A stretch of 64,000 nt of DNA from positions 1 through 64,000 of the IMG/VR virus record IMGVR_UViG_3300028197_000962; one strand, written 5' to 3'. The position numbers and the translations under genes were made by a program. The DNA is from a virus. The notes beneath the pieces are model-generated. The model worked only from the letters and a program-made list of their open reading frames with translations, was not told the DNA's origin and ran no database searches. Of this stretch, positions 58,042 through 64,000 are shown piece by piece (the first letter of the stretch is position 1; every line of letters begins with the position of its first letter).

Positions 58042-61000
58042 TTATTTTACTGCAATAGCGCGAAGGTTTTTAACAATAGGTGGTTTTGCTTGATTTGTAC
58101 CTGACAGTACAATCTTCAATTGGAATCCAACAAAATCAGGAAGGTCATCAACAGAGAATTCATAATCTTTAAATTGATTTCTTCTTGCACTTGGAGGAAC
58201 AAACACATTTGATCTGCCATTGTTGTTAGCAACATCAATAACGTTACCTAAATCATCGATGTTTTCATATCCTGGGAATAAGTTATATGGAGTAGAATCA
58301 ATATCTGAATCATCAGTAAAGATCTTGTAAAGAACTCTGATTTCAGCACTTTGATCCCTATAACATTCAAGAAGAACTCTGATTGAATTGGCAGGATTTG
58401 CCAATTCAACTTTCTTAGTAATGTAGATAGCAGCGTTTGGATCTTCACCAGTTACACTAACTCTCTTATCAGCAGCAAAATCAGTAACTGCATTATTTAA
58501 TCTATTAGAAGTAAGAACCATATTGACTCTATCTAGGTCAACCACTGGTGATATGAAGGAATTTGTAGAAGAGAATTCCATATCAAGAGTCAGTGACTTA
58601 TTACCAGGGAGATCTGATAGTAAGGTGCCCTCGTTTGTAGCAGAGGCTAGAATTCTTGGAGTCTCTAAGTTATTTGGAGATCCAATAGTAATTGATTCAT
58701 ATCCCTCATCAAGGAATGAAATTTCATTGCCATCAATACTAGTGCCTGAAACTGTTCTAATGCTTGCATTTAAAGAAGTTCCTGGCAGAATCATTGTCTG
58801 AACATTCGGTGTGATAGTTTCAAACTGAATGTTGTTGCCACCACTTACTGTATCGCCACCAACTTTCTTAGTGGAATTAAATCCAAGTTTAGGGAATGAA
58901 GTATTAGCAGATCTATTAATGCCATCTGCCGACATATCAATCTTAATTGCATAGGAATCAAGAGTTCTTGGTCTAGTAGTGGAAGCATCACTAAGCACAT
59001 GATCACGGTTGATTCTTCTTAGAGAAACACCATTGAGTTCATACTTGGCAATTAAATCACTAGTGTTGTGTGCAAAGGTTCCTTTCGCATCGATATTTCT
59101 AGTGATGCCAGTAAGAGTGCTTCCATTCACTCCAGTGTAAGCAATCAATTCATTTCCAATAATCGCATATCCAGGATTGGTTGTTCCAACTCCGACGTTT
59201 TCAAATGTATCAAATTTAGAAGTATCTGCAAGTCCGATGTTTCCGGATGAAGTAGCACTAATATCCGCAATCAAACTAGTAGGACGCATATCAGGTTTAA
59301 CATTGTTAATAGAAACAGTGTTAGTTCCAGAATTCATTGCATGATTTCTATGTCTTACATTGAGATGGATTCCATCAAAATTAGCATTGCTTGTTGTAGC
59401 ATCGGCATTAACTCCTGTTAATACTCCAACAGCACCAGTTTCTTGAACAACATATGTCATTGTTCCGGCAACGCCAGTTATAAATTGTCCTTGAACATTA
59501 TCAAGAACAACAGAATTAATTGCAGAGATAATACCAACACTAAATCTTGCATTCCTTCCTAAGGTAGTGCTGCCAAGAGTTGTAATTCCAAGTTCATCGC
59601 CAACACCATATCCAGTACCACCATTTGTAACGAAGCAAGAAGTAATGCCACCAGAACTTACAGTAACTTTGCCAACCGCACCAGAACCAGATCCAGAAAG
59701 AGTGGTTAAGTTTGTCGTATAAGTTCCAAAACCAATGGACGGTGTATATCCAATACCAGAGTTAATAACATCAACAGAATTACCAATACCAATTGATCCA
59801 AGAGTGTTGATTACTACACCAGTTGCTGTTGGATTGTTAACTTGAGAAAGGTTAACGCCAGGAATAATTACAAGTTCCTGAGACGCAGCAAGTGTAGATC
59901 CTAGTCCAACAGTAGACTTTTTGGAGACAGTCTGAACTGGATTTGCACCAAGTTTAGTGATACCACCATTAGAAACACCCATATCTGGGTTATAGAAAGT
60001 GACATTACCACTAGTACCAGTGGTAAATTGTGCTCTAAACATCGTAAACTTAATATCTTCAAACTGACTTGGATCCCAAGTAGAACCGTTTTGTGACTTA
60101 AAGCATGATCCAAGTAAAGGTTGTTGGGAAATAACAGCTCTTGTAGCATCGCTTGATGTCAAAGAATTAGTAATATCTGTTTCACCCATTCTAGAAATCC
60201 AGGCACCATATTGAGGGGTATCTGATAGGAGAACAAATGCATACTCCTGACCACCTTTAAGGAATACCGGGGATGGGAAAATAAATCTAGTTGGAACTGA
60301 TGCATCATCACTAATGTTAACTTGTGATGGCAAAAGATCGAGTTCAGCAAATGGTAGAACAGTTGTAGTTGGAATACCATCTCTCATTGTTCTGATCTGA
60401 ATCGTCACTGGTAATGTAGTGTCCTTAGTTTGGAAGTAACATTCAATAGCAGTAACAAACATACCATCGGCAGAAGTAACAAAGAATGATTGTGCCAAAG
60501 GATCTCTTCCTCTCGCACATTTAGACGTGGAAGCTGTTGTTGTGCTACCAAGATTAGCAGTCGCAATTAAATTACCACTTCTATCAAAGTTGTAAGATCT
60601 TCCTCCGCCTCCTCCACCGGAACGACCTCCTCCACTACGTCGTGAACTAGGAGCCCGATTAAAACTACGACTGCCGCCTCTGTTGCTACGGCCAAGATTT
60701 CTACCGGTGTATGATCTGTTCGATGTTCCAGCATTTCTATCAGAAGTGTAAGTTGCTCTTCTGCCAGAATTGAGCCTTCCTGTTGAAATCAACACACCAT
60801 TCTGGTCGAAATGCCACGTTCTTCCACTTCTTCTGCTTCTAGATCTACTAGATCTTCCGCTTCTCCTTTGGGGTGCTGATCTTGCTTGGCGACGACTACT
60901 TCTTCCGCCGCCACCACAAGAACTAGGAGCACCTGGACGTGTCAAAAGAACAGCAGTATTATAGATTAAATTTTTCTCGTAATCACCAACAGCACGTGCA

Positions 61001-64000
61001 TATGCAGTGTACGAACCATAACCATTATTAACAGCAGTGGTGTATGCAACATAACGAGCATCACAGTTACCAGATGGTCTCCCCCCACTAGCTGGTTGAA
61101 CTTGCCTTACGTTTCTTAGAATAGTGTCCGCAGAATTTTCACTAATAACATTGCTGGTTGCACCAAGAATATTTTCAGCAGTGGTATTCTCTTGGAACAC
61201 TGTTTTGTGTAAAGCAGTTGCTCTTACAGAAATAACACTTTCTTCTGTAAACTCTAATAAACCATTTGCTTGGAAAGTTGCTTCCGCAGATGTTTGATTT
61301 AGTGAAGAAATAAATGATGTCTGAGGAATTGAAGTAAGTTTAACAATCTTAGTTCCAGTAATGAATTGAGGATTGCCTGGTTTAGATGGATCTGGGATGT
61401 AAATACAACCAATGACACCACCTACTTCATCAGTTACCAATCTAATATCAGAAACTGTTGCTTGTGCTCCACTTGTCAACCCTTTGAGAATCATTCTTCT
61501 ACGAGGATGTCCAAAGAAGTCTCCACTAGTTTGTGCTGCCAAAGAAGTAGTATCAATGTTCAATACTGATGATACAGATGAGTAGTCATCCGGTAGAGTT
61601 TCATCGTTATTGTATGGGTTTAATGTAAATGTAGAACTAGGATCATCATAAGCGCCAGATTTGTGATTTGCGGTTGCAAGTCTAAATTTAAAAGTTCCAG
61701 TTGCTTCATTTGGAAGTGGATTGATTTGAGTATTACTCTGTGCCATCGATCCAATTACAGTTTCACCAACAGTAAACGTACCAGCAGTCATGGAAATTTC
61801 CAATAACTTAGGTGCCATATAATCAACCATATTCTGATTATCCAGAATAGGATAGACCTGAGTTCTGGGTCTTAATCTAGTTCCTGTAAATTCAATATTA
61901 CGAGATCTCATGTAGAGAATGCTGGATCTATTCAGAACTCGGCTACCAACAGTTTGTTTTTTGATATGAGGTGATTTTCTGATTGCAACCCCATCTCTTG
62001 TCTTACTGAGAAGTTGAACATCAGTTGTTGTTCTTACAACCTTAGTTGTTGTTGTAGTAACATCATCTGTCGCATTAAGTTGTTTTGTTGAAGATGATGT
62101 TGATGTGACATCAACTGGTCTTGCTTCTCTACCAATAACTGTGTCTACCCAAGATCCCCACTCAATCTCAGCAAATCCTTTTGCCTCATCAATTCCAATT
62201 GTTTGTGTTGATGCCATAAAATCTGGACCATTGACATCAAATTCAGATGTTTTGATTACTTTTTGATCAACCCAAATATCAGAGGATGGGTAAAGATGTA
62301 ATGTTCCTGTCCAGTTAGTGACTAAAAATGGGTTTACAGACTCAACACGTGATGCAAAAATATTTTGCATGTAAACCAGATCTGCGTAGTTAAGAGTAAC
62401 TAAATCACCAGTCTTTCTAACATTTGGATCTGTAAGTTGATCGTTGAAACGTTGATCTAGTGTAGATGGTGCAGATACACCAATACCACTAATTGCAGCA
62501 GTTGCAAGTACCATGTCAATTGACGTGGTATAGTGGGATGGTCTCATTTCACCATTATAGGTATCAATAGAACAACTAAAATCCTCGTTGCTTTGATCTT
62601 GAATTTGATGAGTTTTAAAATTATCAACAAAGAAACCACTCTTAAATCTATCAAGACCCTTAGCATCTTGAATTGTGAGTGCCTCAGTTTCTTTCTCTAA
62701 TAAAGAGAGAGCTGTATAATATTCTAGACTAGTGATCCTAGTATCAAGATCACCAATATCTTTCATAGTATATCTCTTATGCTCTATCCTTTGAATAGAT
62801 GCACTATCAAGAGAGAATAAGTATGGAGGAAGATTAATTGTTGCAACTTCCAAACTACCATCTAATCCATTAGGTAGTTCTGGATTTTCAGAAGGAACGC
62901 CATTGACAATATTAAAATTACCAACAGAATCTAAGAATACTCTATCAATTCTACCAAGATAATATTCATAATTAAGAACCAAATTTTCATTTGATACTAA
63001 GATATTTGAGGTTGACTGTCCACTTTGAGTAAAGTTTCTAGTTGCAAAATCAAATGGAGATAATGTGGAGGTTGAATCGTAATCACCAACCCTTGGTCTG
63101 ATATCAATTATATCAGTATTTCTTATACCATTGAAAGATGGAATGTCATTTGAATATAGTTCATTTTCATAACTTTCTGACGTAAATACATCTCCACTAT
63201 CAGCCGCAGCAACAACAAAATTTTGGAAGATAATTCTTAGTTTTCTTCCTGCACTTTCTCTACCTTTTCTTCTCTTAATTCTTCCATAATCATAGAAAGA
63301 ATTTCTTTGACCATTATCAACAAGGTAATCCCCAGTGACATTTTTATCTGCTTGACCTAATGTTGTAACTGTTGCAGCAGTATTGGATGTTTGCCCAATA
63401 ACTCTTTCGTCAAAGGCAAATTCTTTCCCATTTAAGTAAACAAGTTCTACAATTGTTCCCGAAACTGCCGAGACGAATCTAGCAACTGCTTTGGTATCCT
63501 CACCAATAATTTTTTCTCCAACAATAAAATCAGATGTAGACTGATTAGGACCACTAATGGAGGTTAAAGTTGCAGTAGGAAGATTGGGATCATTTTGATC
63601 GTCAGATTCAAATACACCAAGAACTCTAAGAACATCTGGTTTGTTTAGAGAAATCTCTTTGTCTTGTACCCTGGTTCCATATACATTACTATACGTCAAT
63701 CCATCATTAAGAGTGGTTGAACCAATTCCAGAAGATGTATCACTAGATCGAGTAATTACAACAGAGGAGACGTTATTAAGGGATTTTTGTTTCTGAACAA
63801 CTTTGTTTTTATTAAGAGTTACAGCAACTCTAATATTTGTTTCTTCTTCTCTTGCCAGACCACTAATAGTAACTGTTTTTGAATTAATGGCTGGTACAAC
63901 CATATCATCTGTTAAAGGTTGGATCGTGCCATCTCTATAAGCAACATGATATCTCTCCTCATCAAACGGGAGATAGAATTCATTATCAGCAGCTGTTGGT
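58042..64000 (-). CDS. Giant baseplate/tail virion protein, partial (DUF4815-like)
   Basis: The frame is open through the right edge; upstream residues read DNEFYLPFDEERYHVAYRDG before the first Met in the window, so the true start is outside. At least 1986 residues. Family-typical parts: IKRRKGRESAGRKLRIIFQN, GIRNTDIIDIRPRVGDYDST, HKRYTMKDIGDLDTRITSLE and YYTALSLLEKETEALTIQDA, as in the large DUF4815-containing tail proteins of cyanophages. About residues 990-1115 (from the first Met) are an Arg/Ser/Gly-rich insert. C-terminal regions show IGYTPSIGFG and GGTGYGVGD turns like those in gp14. It lies upstream of the neck genes. Confidence 0.85.
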   Translation of the reverse strand, partial: PTAADNEFYLPFDEERYHVAYRDGTIQPLTDDMVVPAINSKTVTISGLAREEETNIRVAVTLNKNKVVQKQKSLNNVSSVVITRSSDTSSGIGSTTLNDGLTYSNVYGTRVQDKEISLNKPDVLRVLGVFESDDQNDPNLPTATLTSISGPNQSTSDFIVGEKIIGEDTKAVARFVSAVSGTIVELVYLNGKEFAFDERVIGQTSNTAATVTTLGQADKNVTGDYLVDNGQRNSFYDYGRIKRRKGRESAGRKLRIIFQNFVVAAADSGDVFTSESYENELYSNDIPSFNGIRNTDIIDIRPRVGDYDSTSTLSPFDFATRNFTQSGQSTSNILVSNENLVLNYEYYLGRIDRVFLDSVGNFNIVNGVPSENPELPNGLDGSLEVATINLPPYLFSLDSASIQRIEHKRYTMKDIGDLDTRITSLEYYTALSLLEKETEALTIQDAKGLDRFKSGFFVDNFKTHQIQDQSNEDFSCSIDTYNGEMRPSHYTTSIDMVLATAAISGIGVSAPSTLDQRFNDQLTDPNVRKTGDLVTLNYADLVYMQNIFASRVESVNPFLVTNWTGTLHLYPSSDIWVDQKVIKTSEFDVNGPDFMASTQTIGIDEAKGFAEIEWGSWVDTVIGREARPVDVTSTSSSTKQLNATDDVTTTTTKVVRTTTDVQLLSKTRDGVAIRKSPHIKKQTVGSRVLNRSSILYMRSRNIEFTGTRLRPRTQVYPILDNQNMVDYMAPKLLEISMTAGTFTVGETVIGSMAQSNTQINPLPNEATGTFKFRLATANHKSGAYDDPSSTFTLNPYNNDETLPDDYSSVSSVLNIDTTSLAAQTSGDFFGHPRRRMILKGLTSGAQATVSDIRLVTDEVGGVIGCIYIPDPSKPGNPQFITGTKIVKLTSIPQTSFISSLNQTSAEATFQANGLLEFTEESVISVRATALHKTVFQENTTAENILGATSNVISENSADTILRNVRQVQPASGGRPSGNCDARYVAYTTAVNNGYGSYTAYARAVGDYEKNLIYNTAVLLTRPGAPSSCGGGGRSSRRQARSAPQRRSGRSSRSRSRRSGRTWHFDQNGVLISTGRLNSGRRATYTSDRNAGTSNRSYTGRNLGRSNRGGSRSFNRAPSSRRSGGGRSGGGGGGRSYNFDRSGNLIATANLGSTTTASTSKCARGRDPLAQSFFVTSADGMFVTAIECYFQTKDTTLPVTIQIRTMRDGIPTTTVLPFAELDLLPSQVNISDDASVPTRFIFPSPVFLKGGQEYAFVLLSDTPQYGAWISRMGETDITNSLTSSDATRAVISQQPLLGSCFKSQNGSTWDPSQFEDIKFTMFRAQFTTGTSGNVTFYNPDMGVSNGGITKLGANPVQTVSKKSTVGLGSTLAASQELVIIPGVNLSQVNNPTATGVVINTLGSIGIGNSVDVINSGIGYTPSIGFGTYTTNLTTLSGSGSGAVGKVTVSSGGITSCFVTNGGTGYGVGDELGITTLGSTTLGRNARFSVGIISAINSVVLDNVQGQFITGVAGTMTYVVQETGAVGVLTGVNADATTSNANFDGIHLNVRHRNHAMNSGTNTVSINNVKPDMRPTSLIADISATSSGNIGLADTSKFDTFENVGVGTTNPGYAIIGNELIAYTGVNGSTLTGITRNIDAKGTFAHNTSDLIAKYELNGVSLRRINRDHVLSDASTTRPRTLDSYAIKIDMSADGINRSANTSFPKLGFNSTKKVGGDTVSGGNNIQFETITPNVQTMILPGTSLNASIRTVSGTSIDGNEISFLDEGYESITIGSPNNLETPRILASATNEGTLLSDLPGNKSLTLDMEFSSTNSFISPVVDLDRVNMVLTSNRLNNAVTDFAADKRVSVTGEDPNAAIYITKKVELANPANSIRVLLECYRDQSAEIRVLYKIFTDDSDIDSTPYNLFPGYENIDDLGNVIDVANNNGRSNVFVPPSARRNQFKDYEFSVDDLPDFVGFQLKIVLSGTNQAKPPIVKNLRAIAVK

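Noticed and set aside
1-64000. tRNA genes, CRISPR arrays, insertion sequences and attachment sites
   Set aside because: No cloverleaf-like sequence, regularly spaced repeats, transposase or integrase was found by eye. tRNA absence should be confirmed by a dedicated search.

Overview
This window is a piece of a T4-like cyanomyovirus genome, a marine phage of Synechococcus or Prochlorococcus. Replication, recombination, head and tail-neck genes of the T4 core (61, 41, uvsX, 43, regA, 62, 44, 45, 46, 47, 55, uvsW, uvsY, 3, 23, 22, 21, 20, 19, 18, 17, 16, 15, 14, 13) lie together with genes typical of cyanophages: plastocyanin, ferredoxin, class Ia ribonucleotide reductase, MazG, Hsp20, SpeD, a CobS-like AAA+ ATPase and a DUF3110 protein. 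Every gene I accept is on the minus strand, so transcription runs from high to low coordinates. Genes are packed with TAATG, ATGA and TGATG stop/start overlaps. The longest stretches without a gene are about 137 bases (22080-22215, hsp20 leader plus terminator) and 131 bases (23644-23774, late promoter plus terminator). No tRNA, CRISPR array or insertion sequence was seen.

Layout in order of transcription (right to left). 64000-39268 is the late virion block: a giant baseplate/tail protein with DUF4815-like features (cut by the window edge), two small virion genes, neck genes 13 and 14, tail completion gene 15, small terminase 16, a coiled-coil fibre protein, a Cys-rich mosaic protein, two small Cys-rich proteins, large terminase 17, sheath 18, tube 19, portal 20, prohead core, a structural protein, protease 21, scaffold 22 and major capsid 23, ending at a strong terminator. 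39193-36028 holds a small gene, tail gene 3, uvsY, uvsW and an Sm-like gene. 35928-32147 holds late sigma factor 55 (with its own sigma70-type promoter), 47, DUF3110, 46 and two small genes. 32162-28056 holds a VWA/metallopeptidase protein, a glycosylase-like gene, speD and the CobS-like ATPase. 28059-23775 is the replication-accessory block: DUF3310, clamp 45, clamp loader 44/62 with a Dam methylase and two small exported or membrane genes between them, then regA. 23643-22216 is a late gene of unknown function and 22079-21645 is hsp20. 21547-15754 is the second replication block (two Sm-like genes, polymerase 43, uvsX, helicase 41), followed by mazG. 15329-10136 holds unknown late genes, including a cytidylyltransferase-like protein. 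10072-1 holds petE, petF, many small genes, a thermonuclease, a virion-like protein, primase 61, nrdA, nrdB, a GIY-YIG protein and a SleB-like hydrolase.

Regulation is partly readable. Sites matching the T4-type late promoter (NATAAATA) sit before known and suspected virion genes, often across the stop codon of the preceding gene. Sigma70-like promoters precede the gene 43 operon (its -35 lies inside the hsp20 terminator) and gene 55 (its -35 lies in a palindrome). The most interesting observations are: a T4-like capsid-targeting N-terminus on the late cytidylyltransferase-like protein, suggesting an enzyme packaged in the capsid; a MoxR-type ATPase encoded near a metallopeptidase-VWA protein; an Arg/Ser/Gly-rich insert in the giant tail protein; and a possible RNA thermometer before hsp20.
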